Assembly: GCF_947623445.1 (NCBI RefSeq)
Contig: NC_135244.1
Coordinates: 1,984,001-2,048,000, forward strand
Length of the DNA: 64,000 bases
Source: Clavelina lepadiformis
Lineage: Eukaryota > Chordata > Ascidiacea > Aplousobranchia > Clavelinidae
Direction: 5' to 3'
Shown here: piece by piece, positions 24,714-36,346 of the stretch
How positions within the stretch are numbered: the stretch's first letter is position 1
Layout of the letters: each line of letters opens with the position of its first letter
The notes under the pieces: model-generated
The model's input: only the letters and a program-made list of their open reading frames with translations
Database searches by the model: none
What the model was told of the DNA's origin: nothing
Position numbers and translations under genes: made by a program

Positions 24714-25344
24714 TGTAACCGGAAAATTTGTAAATGCCGATTACCTAAGGGGTGTCCTTCGGACCAGCAACGCCCGAATTCAACCCTACCCTGGATATTA
24801 GAAATGCACACTGATTTCTTGAAAGTCTTATATTGAACGGGTAGAAAGATATGATCACTCGAACAGACGAACAGAACAGCTAATGAACAACGTGCGGTAC
24901 ATGGTGTGTGTGATTTCTATAAGTACAGAACCCAGGGCAATATTACTTATCATCTGAAAGTACAAGGCCAAAGTAAAGGAAATGAACACTACCCTGTGAG
25001 TCTGCACACAATAGTATTAATCGGCAATACTAGCAAATTTGATCTCAATAACGTGGCTAAACAATAGGCATTACAACAGGTTGAATGGCAACTAACTCAT
25101 CATACTGCATGCAACACTCACTTAAACAAGTTAGGCTAACAACTGCAATACACTAAATTGGCTGGGATAAACTGATGCGCTAACACAAAGAACTGGGCGT
25201 TAACAAACAGGTCACAGCTCATCGGCTGTAATGAAAGCAATTCCAGACAAAGAAACACGAGGCTAGATTCGAAATTGGTTCATATAAATCATTATCACAA
25301 ATCATATAATTTGAATATACAATACTGCTAATTTGGACGTTACA
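24714..25344. mobile_element. Solo LTR, 631 bp, in the 3' flank of SULT-D
   Basis: Fossil of an LTR retrotransposon. Begins TGTAAC and ends GTTACA, flanked by a perfect 5-bp target duplication GTCAG (24709-24713 and 25345-25349). The uninterrupted site is present in the flank of copy E (near 36788) and of copy B (near 12616). No internal coding region remains, as expected after LTR-LTR recombination. Family (Gypsy or BEL) cannot be told from the LTR alone. Confidence 0.85.
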
Positions 25345-25690
25345 GTCAGCTTGCTTCTTAGTTTAAAATGAGCGAAAGTCATATTTCAACGAATGGAGTT
25401 AATGATAAATATTGCCCAACATAAAAGAGTGCATTTTTGAAGCATTTACATACGCAGTAAATCGAAATCGGGAACTTTAAAGTGAGGGCAAGTCCAAATA
25501 TAAGTTGAGCTTAAACCAAAGAGTAGTTGTCAGCAAACATACTGGTGAAAGAATTTTTAATGATATTAAGTGGTTAAGCAGTAATTGCCAAAATTGTGTG
25601 ACAAATTTGCCTCCTATTATGGCGATCGTGATAGTAAATTGTAATGGCATTGTCATTTTAATAAGCGATTGTGTGTTCTCCAGTTAGATG
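25345..25690 (+). repeat. SULT 3' flanking unit of copy D
   Basis: Matches 36790-37110 downstream of copy E and, inverted, 12280-12620 downstream of copy B. It therefore belongs to the duplicated SULT unit, not to an independent element. It holds no long reading frame conserved between the copies. Confidence 0.7.
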
Positions 25691-26538
25691 TAATGTAATA
25701 TTTAGACCGGTCTATTATTCTTGGTTAATCACGTTATTCAAACAATTGTATTCCTAAACCGACATACTGACCTAGTATAGGAGTGTTTTTAAGTAGCGTC
25801 GCATTTCAGAGTGTATGAAGTTGATGGTGCTTGTGGTCAAAAGCTTCAGTGACGTATAATGATGTTACATATTACATATGTTACACGTAGCATGATGAAA
25901 GCAACCTATCTGTCGCTGATTGGCTCAGATATAGGATGTAAAAGCTTAGGTTTGGTTAAAATCGTTCTGGGGGGTCTTTCTTTTTTTGCCCTTCTGGCTT
26001 ATTCATTATTCAATTGAAATGATAGCTCTAGTCTATTCGGATGTGAAATAGTGATGAAATTGTTTCTGATGTGACTACGACTATATTTTGGACAAGATAA
26101 CAATTTAGACTTTATGAATGTTGTGCTGATTTAAAGAAACAAGCAGAGATAGCATACACAACGGAGTCAAAGACAAAGCAGTCAAGTAGTTCTAAAAGAA
26201 AGACTAAAAGCTTTTGGCTTTAGGCCAACTTTAAAAGATTCCACATCGCATTTTGTTTTTCAGAATTTTGTTATTTAATAATTTACTTTAGCAAGTTTTG
26301 GAATTTTCTGTTTTAAAGTTAGGCCTGCATTTGAGGATTTTACTTCACGTTTGTATTTTTACCTTCGTTCGACGTCACAAGAAAACGGTACGTAGGCCTA
26401 CTGTTCACATATTTTTGTTTTACTTATGAATTTGTTCACGTAGCCTGAACAGTGAGCAACTTGACTATGACTTTAAGAACCAATATTGAATGCATAACCA
26501 TAACCTATAATTCTATTCTAATTCTTTTTTTTTCAGGT
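25691..26538. other. No feature recognised
   Basis: AT-rich, no supported gene. The right end (26450-26538) may be the leader or first intron of the element described next, since a T-rich tract and CAG lie just before its first ATG. Confidence 0.4.
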
Positions 26539-28968
26539 ATGGACACGAATGCTTACGAAGACCTCTGCCCGATCTGTGACAAGGAAATTCAAGCTTCTGA
26601 AGCCTCCAGTCTACTACGTCAAAAGGGTGCTGATGGGATTAATACTCCCAGTACTAATAGGGGGAACTACATTGTTGTGACAGCTGGTCGAAAAGTACAC
26701 ATAGACTGTCGTAAACGTTACACCAACCCCATCGATATACAGCTTAAGAAGAACAGAGAGGAAAGTGGGTCCTGCGTCACGAGGAAACGAAGTGTTCGAG
26801 TTCTTGATGGCAATTTCGACAGTAAGACTGATTGTTTGTTTTGTGGGACTCGAGTTCTAACGGACAGACCTGGCTTTAGTTTCGGTAAAACAGATCTTTT
26901 TGCAAGGACTATATTAGAGTGTTGTGAGAGATGTTCTGACGATTAGTCATTCGCCGTGAAAGGTCGTATTGAATATTACGGTGGCGATTTGCATGCTGCA
27001 GACTGTTTATACCATCATTCATGTAGTGTTAATTTTAGATCTGGATTTAACGTACCCTTGCAATATGGCAGAGTACCTGAGGCAAAACGTCGAAAATATG
27101 GGCGACCGAAGGATGGGGAACAGGACTAGGCATTTATAAAGATGTGTTCCCATCTTGAACAGAATGATGAAGAACAGTTAACGATATCAGACCTCAGATT
27201 TAAAATGAAGGAGTTTTTAGCAAATGATGATTGTCTTCCTTATGGATCACAATATCTGAAAATCCAATTACAGAAACAATACGGTGAATGTATTTATATA
27301 GCCGAAGGTCAGGGCCTTCATGACATTTTCACTATGAGAGAGTAAACATCCGAAATCCTCCGATCTCATTACTTGAAAACAAGGCATGAGGATGATGAAG
27401 AGTCACAAAAGAGAGAAATAATTAAAACTACGGCAAGGCTTATCAAAAGTTACATCAAAAATGATGTTCCATCTGTTAATGATCACTATCCAAGCACAGA
27501 CGCACTCAATATCGGTCCTGCTTTAATGTACTTGCCTGAAACTTTGCGAACACTGTTGAGTTCCTTATTTGTAGGAAAAGACACAAAGCAAAAGGTTGCA
27601 AGTATTGGCCAAGCTGTTAGACCACGAGCGGTGATTGCACCATTGGAAATTGGTCTTGCTATTCAAGGACATCATTTGTACAGGTCGAGATTTCTTGTTG
27701 ATACTTTACACATTATGGGATATTGTTCTTCTTACGCGGAAGTCCAGAGGTTTGAAAAGAATGCAGCTGATTGTGTAGCGTCAGAATCCATTGTTCCAGA
27801 GAACATAGACCTTGTGATGATATTATAAAATTGCTTGCAAATCGAATGCCGCATAGAATACTTGTTTACGGAAATCGGCAAAGCATTGCGTTACGTAATC
27901 GATTACTTCCCTGGTTATTGTGCGTGCAGTACGAGTTATAAACTTATAACTTATCAGTCTCTTCTTGCTATTACGTACAACGCCGCAACATGTCTTTATG
28001 CTGTTGCTGTGACAATGTTTTATCTTGATGTATTCGTTTGTGATAAATATATCACTTAATATAATATAAAATTGTGTACGACATAGAATTCTCATCTATC
28101 GAATCAGTGAAGCATAACACTGCGTGACGTAATCAACTGCTTACCCTGTGCGTGCATTTTGATTCATTCAGTCTTTTTGGTTTTTACGTTCAACGCCGCA
28201 ACATGTCTTCGTGCTGTTGCTGTCACAATGTTCTATCTTGATGTATTCGTTCAAAGAAGCTTCAAATATAATCAGATTATACAGTAGTCATTCCTGTGTC
28301 ATTATTGCTGAAGTCTATCAAAGTTCACTGTTAAGATATACACAAGTAAACAGACTTTGTAAGGAAGTGGGCAAACCTTACAGGCTAAGGTACCATTATA
28401 CCACCTTTCATTACACGTTCAAAGAAGCTTCAATATAATCAGAATATACAGTTGTCGAGGTGTACAATTAATTTTAAGATTAAGAAAAGCAGAACAACGA
28501 CCTTGAGACTCATTTACATCGAGGACATTAAACAATTCAACTAACAAGCATTGTAATTGAAGTGGTCGCCCTTACAGGATAAGGTACGACATACAACCAT
28601 TTCATTACAACCTACTCGAAAGTACACTGTTATTTGCAGCTGACAATGTTGATCATAATGTTATCACCCTGGATGGGAAGGGGACTTTACACTGGATGGA
28701 AATGATTGCTGCCTTGACACCGGGTCAGAAAGCAAACCGTATGATTCCAAGGCACAACATATCACAACTCAACATCACAGAGAAGACTAGGATTGAAATC
28801 AAACAACTCTGCTCTGCCAATAAAGCGCGTCGTGACATCTTGTTGCAAGATCTCCCCAGATTTCTTGATTGTGATGATAGGATTGACATTTTTTGGGGGC
28901 TTTCATTCAATTTCAAGCAAACCCTGCCCACACTGGCTTTACTTCTTAAAGCACAAGCCGCAAGGTAA
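26539..28968 (+). pseudogene. Repeat-encoded protein of unclassified element, broken
   Basis: A long coding trace in plus orientation, beginning MDTNAYEDLCPICDKEI. It has several CxxC pairs (CPIC, CLFC, CERC), then GRIEYYGGDLHAADCLYHH, a middle part AVRPRAVIAPLEIGLAIQGH and GYCSSYAEVQRFEKNAA, and a late block FAADNVDHNVITLDGKGT. I recall near-identical multi-copy proteins from cnidarian, fish and other animal genomes, which marks it as repeat-encoded, but I cannot name the superfamily. It is broken in several places and is also interrupted by a solo LTR at 27813-28609. It is not a working gene. Confidence 0.6.
27813..28609. mobile_element. Solo LTR, 797 bp, family shared with 49.2 kb
   Basis: Begins TGTGATGATATTATAAAATT and ends TTTCATTACA, flanked by a perfect 4-bp duplication ACCT (27809-27812, 28610-28613). 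Both ends match the shorter copy at 49220-49671. The middle holds an extra, partly repeated stretch (a segment with CAACGCCGCAACATGTCTT occurs twice, near 27980 and 28190), which explains the greater length. TATTATAAAA near the left end may be the old TATA box. Fossil of an LTR element; no internal region is left. Confidence 0.8.
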
Positions 28969-29003
28969 TTAAACTAATTACTAATTAGATATCTAGTTAT
29001 TAT

Positions 29004-29586
29004 TAGGGCAACCAGTTTTTTGACCTAAAAAGTTTAAATTTTGACCTCATTTTGACCTAAAAAGTTTAAATTTTGACCTCATTTTGAAAAACGCTATACT
29101 GATAGTCTCTACACTGTCTACAGCAATTTTCTAATCTAAAGTTGCATTTAAAATTGACAAAATGCTTTTCTAGTGTTGACTTTTTTTCGTTTCTGCGTAT
29201 TAAGATTGACAACTTGCAGTTTCAAATGCAATGCCGTCACATCGTGACGTCACCAAACGCGTTGAAAAGCCTTCCCTCTCTTTGTGGCTTAGGTTCTAAG
29301 TAAAATTTGCGGCACTGGAATTGTTTGCGGTACAAGAAAAGAGAAAAACGGAAGAATAATATTACAAAATGGTTACAAAATTACAAGTTTAATAGATTTT
29401 GACCTAAAAAAAAGACCTAAAGAAACAATTTGACCGTATTTTGACCTAACGTAACATTTTGACTTTATTTGACCTAATAACTTCTATACCACACGTCGTA
29501 CAAAGCTGAAATTTGTTTTGTGCTTGTTTGATAACATTCTGGGCAGGTTAAAAAAAATTGACCATATTGACTTTTTGGTTGCCCTA
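29004..29586. mobile_element. hAT-type MITE, 583 bp
   Basis: Perfect 11-bp terminal inverted repeats TAGGGCAACCA and TGGTTGCCCTA with a perfect 8-bp target duplication GTTATTAT (28996-29003, 29587-29594). Subterminal arrays of TTTGACCTAAAA-like words occur near both ends. No coding capacity. The 8-bp duplication and GGGCAACC terminus fit a non-autonomous hAT. Confidence 0.85.
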
Positions 29587-29594
29587 GTTATTAT

Positions 29595-30875
29595 ATATAA
29601 GATATCTATGATAAAAGCACACTCAGTCACTCACAGCAATTTGGACAGAAGGGAGAAAAAGCGCAAGTTAGTAGGCTTAAACATTCTGGGAGTATGAAGG
29701 TAAATAGGCTAAGTGTTTATAGGTAAGATGTGACCACAGTGATTACAGAAAGCCGTAAAATAAAATGTTATACAATTGCTCATAAGTACAATTTGACTTC
29801 AGTGATTTAAAAATAAAGGTAAATTTAAAAGTGCATAAACATGAAAATAAAGACGAGTAGCTGCCAGTCGGAGTACATGTTCTTAGATTGTCTCTCTAGT
29901 AAATATGCTCTTAATTTGTTACTAAAAAAAGTAGTTGATGTAAGTTTCCTTATAGAGCCTGGTAAATTACTCCATTGTTTTGGTCTGTTAAGGAAAATGG
30001 GTCACCACCTGATGAACTTGAGAACCTGAACCCACTTCACTACAATAAGTGCTTGTCAAAATGTTTATTGCGAGTAATAATCTATGAGTCTCGTGAGGTT
30101 GTGTCTGCTTTTCTCACCCTTAGATTTAATTTTTAACCTTGATGGCTTTTTGTCTGAAGACTAGCTTCAATTAGCAGTGATCAATATTATAATGACTTGT
30201 TTTCCACTGCTATAATATATGACCAAAGTCCTTGACACCTTGTGAAGATGACAATATAGGCCTGGTTGTCTATCTTAACACTGAACTTCTTCAAATTGAA
30301 TTCAACGATGGTTACACAGGAATGACAACTGTGCATACTGATTATATTGAAGTTTCTTTGAACAATTAGGCTACATTAAGACAAAAAATTGGCACAGAAA
30401 CAGCATAAAGAGGTCCATGTTGCAGCGATGTTCGAAGTAGAAAATTGCATAGAAGAGCGGTGCATAACTCACGCAAGATAGGCAGGCACGACATTTATGT
30501 CACGACTTACAACGGCAAACAGGAAGTCATCGGCAAGCAATGCCATGCTTCGCAAAGCAGACGTCCAAAAACAAGAATTCTACACTGTATTCGGTCTGTA
30601 TACTTTAGTATCTCCAATATCATCTATTAATTATTATCAATATTTTAAAGACTGTTGAGTAACCTGCTTGCTGAAAAAAGGTAAAGTGTAAGATTTAGAA
30701 CTATTTCTAATATTTATAAATGGTTTTCTAGTAAAAAAGTCGTTATAACAGGAGGGTAAATTTTGTTGCCTAAATTTATGGATCAAAGTATACATGTTTA
30801 GGCTAAACAAATTCTCAATTGACAGCAGCGAACTTTTCTTCTTGCTTCCTTTTAATTATTATTTCTTCAAATTTA
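29595..30875. other. No feature recognised
   Basis: About 1.3 kb of AT-rich sequence with only short unsupported frames on both strands. It may include the tail of the unclassified element to its left and the 3' end of the LINE to its right. Confidence 0.4.
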
Positions 30876-31893
30876 TTACAGATTTTTTTGTAATTTGTTT
30901 ATTAAAGATATCTGATCATGCTTCCACACAGGTAAGCAATATCGAGTGCAATTTTCCATTAATGAGTGGTAAAGGGTAGTTAGGTTGTCTTTATTTAAAA
31001 AGAGTTTTATTTTTCTGACTATGCTGAGTATTATTTGTAGTTTTTGCAGCAGGGTGGTCATGTGAATTTTCCCAGAAAGATTTTCTTGGAGATTCAGACC
31101 TAAAAATTTAGTACTTTTCATACGCTCAATCAGTTTTCCTTCTAAGTGGAAATTGACAGTGTTAGATTTATGGCTGGGTTTTGTATCAAAAATCAAGAAA
31201 TTGGTTTTGGTCAAATTCAGAGTTAGCCTATTGCTAGTAAACCATTTTTGGGCAGTAACCAATTCCTCTTCGACATCTTTTGCTAACTTATTAATATTTT
31301 GCCTTCTTTAACTAATTTAGTGTCATCAGCAAACATAATGTTAGACAATTTTTAAAGTCATATACATAAATAAGGAAAAGTGTATGTCCAAGAATTGATC
31401 CTTGTGGAACTCCATGTTGCATTTTGCAGGTTGAGCTAGATAAGGTTCCAGTAAAATTTACTACTTGGTTACGATCAGAAAGATAGCTTTTGAACCAATT
31501 ATTTGCGATTCCTCTAATGCCGCAGTGATAATTTAGCAAGCAAGGTGGTTAATTGTGTTAAATGCTTTGGAAAGGTCCGAGAACACTCCCACCACTGAGT
31601 TGCCGTTTTTGAAAGCATCTCTAATTCCATCAATTCCACAGCTTGGTTTTAGGGCCATTTTATTAATGATTTGTTTGATTTCTTGTGGGATGGTTGGATT
31701 TAAAAACATGCTGTTTTGTGCAGGTGTCTTAAGGAAGATTTTAAAGCTGTCAGTTGAGTGACTATCTTATTTACCAAGTCATGTGCAACAGAGAAATAAT
31801 TATTAAAATGGTTGGCAATAGATGTTTTATTGGACTCAAGCTTCTCATTGACTTCAATTAGGCATTCCTTTTTTAGGAATTTGCTTACGGTAC
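30876..31893 (-). mobile_element. Truncated LINE, reverse transcriptase C-terminal half
   Basis: Minus-strand non-LTR reverse transcriptase, 5'-truncated. In order: motif A (VFSDLSKAFNTINH, near 31590-31550), GIRGIANNWFKSYLSDRNQ, motif B (GVPQGSILGHTLFLIYV, near 31415-31365), motif C (FADDT, near 31330), then thumb text (WFTSNRLTLNLTKT, STKFLGLNLQ). The motif spacing fits the CR1/L2/Jockey group. At least two frame changes and an in-frame stop are present, so it is dead. Its 5' edge abuts the conserved upstream flank of SULT-E at about 31893. Confidence 0.85.
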
Positions 31894-32242
31894 TAGTACA
31901 AACAAATCTGCATCGTACACCCGTGTACCATCATGATGATGCAAATATTAAAAAGTGATCTTTACTGTACATAACGCATAAGGATAAAAGCTGTTGTGAG
32001 GAAAGTCGAAGCAAGCCTGGTGCATTATCAGTCACCGTTGCCCAAGTTAAAGAGAGTTAATAACACAATAAACACCAATGTGATAACAAAAAGCAAGGCT
32101 TGGATTAAATCTATAAACCTTAATGAATAGATGAAGACACAGAGTATTTAGTATTAAGAAGGTTACATTGTGTGGTTAAGTGCCAATTCTTGAACCCGAC
32201 ATTGTCGTAGGATTTTGCTGCCCGTTAAAAGAAGAAAGCAAT
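31894..32242 (+). promoter_or_regulatory. Conserved 5' flank of SULT-E
   Basis: Matches (inverted) the regions upstream of copies A (10680-11000) and B (15920-16260): AACGCATAAGGATA, the CATGATG block and GATAACAAAAAGCAAGGCTT are shared. Conservation covers at least 250 bases before the ATG of all three intact copies, so it likely contains their promoter and leader. No TATA box stands out. Confidence 0.45.
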
Positions 32243-35200
32243 ATGGCCGCAGACAAAAAAGTGCTTTTGGCAATGTCCATGAAAATGCAAAATTTGCTGA
32301 AGTTTATCCCGGAAAATGAACGACCTGATGTTACTGATCTGGTTGAGTTTGGAGGCCAACAGTTTCTAAATCCCAAAGTAACTGAATGCAAAGGCTACAG
32401 AATTCCATCTCCATTCTCTGCTGAAACAGCTAAATGGCAATACGACAATTGGAATCCTACTGACAACGACGTTTTGGTCGCTTCTTTTCCAAAAACAGGT
32501 AAAAATTTTGGGGAAGCCAAGTGCTGACAAAGACAACAGCTTTATGCCAGTAATTGTGCTTTTATGTTTGCTTTAGAGCACGAGCAAACATTAAACTAAC
32601 AACTGCCAGCAATATCTAAATTTCTTTTCAACCAAGAAAGTCATATTGCTGATATAAACAAATGCACAATATCATAGTAACAGCATCATAAAAAGCATTG
32701 CAAAAACGAGTTGAAATAATGATTACAGGAACAACTTGGACGATTCAGATTGTGAAGAGTGTCATCTACAAAGACGATGAAAAGATGATGGATCTAATGA
32801 AAGTTATTAACGCAAATAATTCTCATCTTGAATCAGGGACCCGTAAGTTAAACTTCTGTTGAATTAGGTCTCTTAACCTCGATCATCGAGTTCTGTTATG
32901 CTGAATAAGTTTTGTGAAGTGTTTTTAACCCTAATCCTACCAAAGGGGGTCCAGTCGGACCCCAGCAGTGTATTAATGCATGCGAAAACAAATACGTGTG
33001 TGTTAAAAGTTTAGGGATACCAGGAGTTTGTTTGAGTATCTAAGCCATTTCTAACCCATGTCGTAGTTTTGCATTGAAAGTTGTTATAAAGCATTAGGAT
33101 TTATTTTTGCTTTGGAGTCCGCTTGGACCCCAGCTAATATTGTGCATTTTTTATCTCCTTTATGTTTTATTTATTGTATTAGATTACTCTTAACCACAAA
33201 ATGGCTAGTAGAGATAGACATGCTAAATGTGTTGCTTTACATGTACTAAATACTATCTTTCAAGCGGAAGATGACTCAGAATTCGAAGATTCTGACATTT
33301 CAAATGACGAGGAAGATTACATATCTGAATTTTCTGATTACAGTGACACTGATTCACTGGAACAAACCTCTTCAAATGAAGATGTAAACAGTGATCTTTC
33401 TACCCGTGATGATGAATGTCATGTACAAGACCGAGGCCAAGGTGAAATGGTATAAGTAGATGCAAGTGGAACTGACCGAACGCAAAACATATTTGTTGAT
33501 AAAAATAGAACAATTTGGCAAAAGCAACCAACAGTTAGAGGGAGACGTTCAACCCCAGACATTTATTAGGCAGGCCCCAGTTATAACATCTGCCGTCAAT
33601 TTCATTTCAACTAAGCAGGCATTTAGTTCTTTCATTGCAGAAGTAATGGTTGATCTTATTGTTCTAAACACAAATCAAGAAGCTCGTCGCAAAATAGATG
33701 TAGGGAACAGGTGCCACCCTGATGCTCACAGAACTTGGATACCTGTTGATGATACTGAAATGATAGCTTTCATTGGACTTAATTTATTGGCAGGCCTGCA
33801 TAAATCTAACCATGGGCAATTTCATCACTATGGTCTGAAAAAGAAGGCAGACACTGCGACTATGTCAAGAAATAGATTCACAGACTGACAAGCTGGCGGC
33901 TTTTCGTGATTTCTGGACATTATTTCAGGCTTCGTAAGTTCTATATTCCAGGGACTAATCTTTGCAACTAGTGACTTTTCATGAAAGATGTCCTTTATGC
34001 CAGTATGTTCCTTCCAAACCTGCAAAGTATGGAATTAAGATATAGTGGTGCTCTGACGCAGAAACAAGTTATCCTCTCCAAGGCGAAGTGTACTTGGGAA
34101 AGCAACCTGATCAACCTCGGAAAGTTGGTCTATGCATTCGAGTTGTCAAAGAACTGGTGGCACCATGGTATAGGAGTGGAAGGAATGTTACAGCTGATAA
34201 TTACAATTCCATCCAACAAAGCAGAAATACCCACAGAAATGAAGCCAAACAGCAATGGAGAAGTTTACAGTTCTATGTTTGGATTTAAGGACCAAGTAAC
34301 CTTGGTTTCTTATGTGCCAAAAAAACAAATCTGTCAAGGCACTGTCAACATGATGCAACATGATACTGTTGTTGAAGGGGAAGACCAAAAGCCCGAAATC
34401 ATGATGCACTACAATGCTACGAAAAGTGGGATTGACAACCTTGACCACTTGTGCACACTGTATACATGTAGAAGAAAGGTGAATCGTTGGCCTGTTGTAG
34501 TATTTGGAAATTGCAATGACGTCGGTGCTGTAGCTGCCTTTATAATCTGGATGTCAAAATATCCTGAGTGGAAGTCATCTGAGATAAAACGGAGAAGAGT
34601 CTTTCTACTTGAACTTGGCAAAGAACTGGTAATACCACATATCAAGCACAGAGATGAAAACCCAGGACTACGAAACTCTATACAAATGGCTATGCATATG
34701 GTTGGGGTTAGTCCAGCTGCAGCCCAGGAAGTTCAGATTCAAGAGGCAGTTGGCAAACCGACGTGTTTGCAAATCTTGCAACAAATAGTCATTGTTGAAT
34801 ATCAACAAAACTGACAGAATCAAAAGAATAATTTTCTTAAAGCAGTGTCTAATTATGCAAAAACATTTTAACTTGTTTGGGGTCGCGGAACAAAGTGCAT
34901 GTTTGTAGAAAAAATGGTGTTATCATGCTTGCATTAGTTTGGAAACCATATTTTCTCGGACATTTTGTTGAGTATGGCTCCTATTCCGACCAACGCTGAC
35001 TAATTCTTACGTTCTGTGCAGTTCTGATTCTGTTTCATTAAAATTACAAACTTTTGCAACAAAAGAAGCTCATATTTGTAATGATTAATGTGTATGTGAT
35101 TACTATGTTTCCACTGGGGTCCGAACGGACCCCACTTGGCAAGATTATGGTGTAAAAAGTGTGCAACGGTACGAATAGTTAACTGATGAAAATCAAACTG

Positions 35201-36346
35201 GAATTTTAGCAAAGAACTACGAGATCATGCTAAAGCTTCCATGGAAGAGGAAGATTTGGGGAACTCATCTTCCGGCTCCTCTCATCAACATGGAGCGACT
35301 TAAAAAGAATGGGTGCAAGGTGAACTACCACGTTACATCGTGTTTGAACGTACAAAATATTATTATCGAATCTGTGTTTTTATTGTTGAGGTGACTGTAA
35401 ACAATATAGTTCTTCGAATGATCCATTTATGTGAAATATTAGGTTACCATTGTAACAATAGATCATCTACGTCATGAGAAACCCCAAGGATCAAGTTGTT
35501 TCTTGGTTTAACATGAACAAAAACATGCCTTTCAACAAGACGGAGGAGATGGCTAAAAACTTTCCAGCAGAATGGAATGCATTTCTTGAAACACTTGTTA
35601 ACGGTAAAGAGAACGCTCATACCGTGGGTAATGATGCAAATGTCTATCGGTTGATATTCACCGTACACTAAAACGACAGCATAATACACAGGAAAGCAAC
35701 CAACAAATTCAAAGGAACTCGTGAAGTTGTATTGCTATAAAGCAAGGACTTGTCATTTAACTGCCTTAAACTAGCAATAAATTGTTATAAACCAGGAAAG
35801 CAACCGGTGTTTTCAAAAGAAGGCGAATGGTATCCAGATCACATCTTATCCTATTACCTTTACCGCAATAACGACAACGTCTTGTTTCTCATGTACGAAG
35901 AGATGAAGAAGGTGAGTTTGGAAATAATGTACAATATTTGTGGCGCCAGTACACATAAAATTTCCCTCATTTGTGGCATTTATTAGGATCCGGCAAAAGA
36001 GATTAAAAAAATTGCGGATTTTCTTGGAGTTAAAAGAAGTGATGATGAGATTGATGAACTTGTGGAAGCAACTTCGTTTCAAAGCATGAAAAAAGAAGCT
36101 TCGAAAACCATGTCACAAATGTCATTTTTCCGGAAAGGTAAATTTGTATATACAATTGCAATCTACGTGGGTTTATTATAGGATAAAATCGAACCATTTA
36201 TTTTGCATAATTGCAATGTGTCGCTTCACTCTGTAGGTGAAGTTGCAGATTGGAAGAATCAATTCACTGTTGCTCAGTCTGAGCTCATGGATGAAAAGTT
36301 TAACGAGAAGCTCTCCGGCATCGACATCAAATTTATATACGAATAA
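32243..36346 (+). CDS. Cytosolic sulfotransferase, copy E (7 exons, 332 aa)
   Basis: Exons 32243-32498, 32729-32842, 35210-35319, 35462-35603, 35796-35911, 35987-36137, 36237-36346; phases all agree and the frame is open. Motifs kept: SFPKTGTTWT across intron 1, KIWGTHLPAPL with catalytic His, RNPKDQVVSWF, EGEWYPDHILSYY and RKGEVADWKNQFT. One codon shorter than A and B in exon 1 (QNLLKFI for QEDVLKFI). Intron 2 is stretched to 2.4 kb by a piggyBac element; its splice sites remain normal. The copy lies on the strand opposite to A and B, 8 kb beyond copy D, to which its exons 3-7 are nearly identical. Confidence 0.88.
32929..35150 (+). mobile_element. piggyBac transposon in SULT-E intron 2
   Basis: Left end follows TTAA (32925-32928) and reads CCCTAATCCTACC; the right end inverted reads CCATAATCTTGCC. 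The right flank is TGTA, so the second TTAA has decayed or the end is imprecise. Each end has a palindrome of the form GGGGTCC-4 nt-GGACCCC (32946-32963 and 35115-35132), and a weaker third one lies at 33114-33131. Copies A and B show the same intron without the element. Confidence 0.8.
33201..34814 (+). pseudogene. piggyBac transposase, decayed
   Basis: Begins MASRDRHAKCVALHVLN with an acidic Ser/Asp/Glu stretch, then FSSFIAEVMVDLIVLNTNQEA and WIPVDDTEMIAFIGLNLLAG, the N-terminal part of the DDE domain. The catalytic region around RNVTADNYNSIQ is in another frame from NLDHLCTLYTCRRKVNRWPV, which is the usual D-x-x-x-x-x-Y-x-x-RKTxRWP block. The last codons (RRVCKSCNK) are the start of the Cys-rich domain, then a stop. 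Stops and frame changes separate the blocks; the protein is not functional. Confidence 0.85.

Noticed and set aside
30445-30630. Small basic frame next to the LINE
   Set aside because: No similarity to LINE ORF1 or to any other family; no supporting context.
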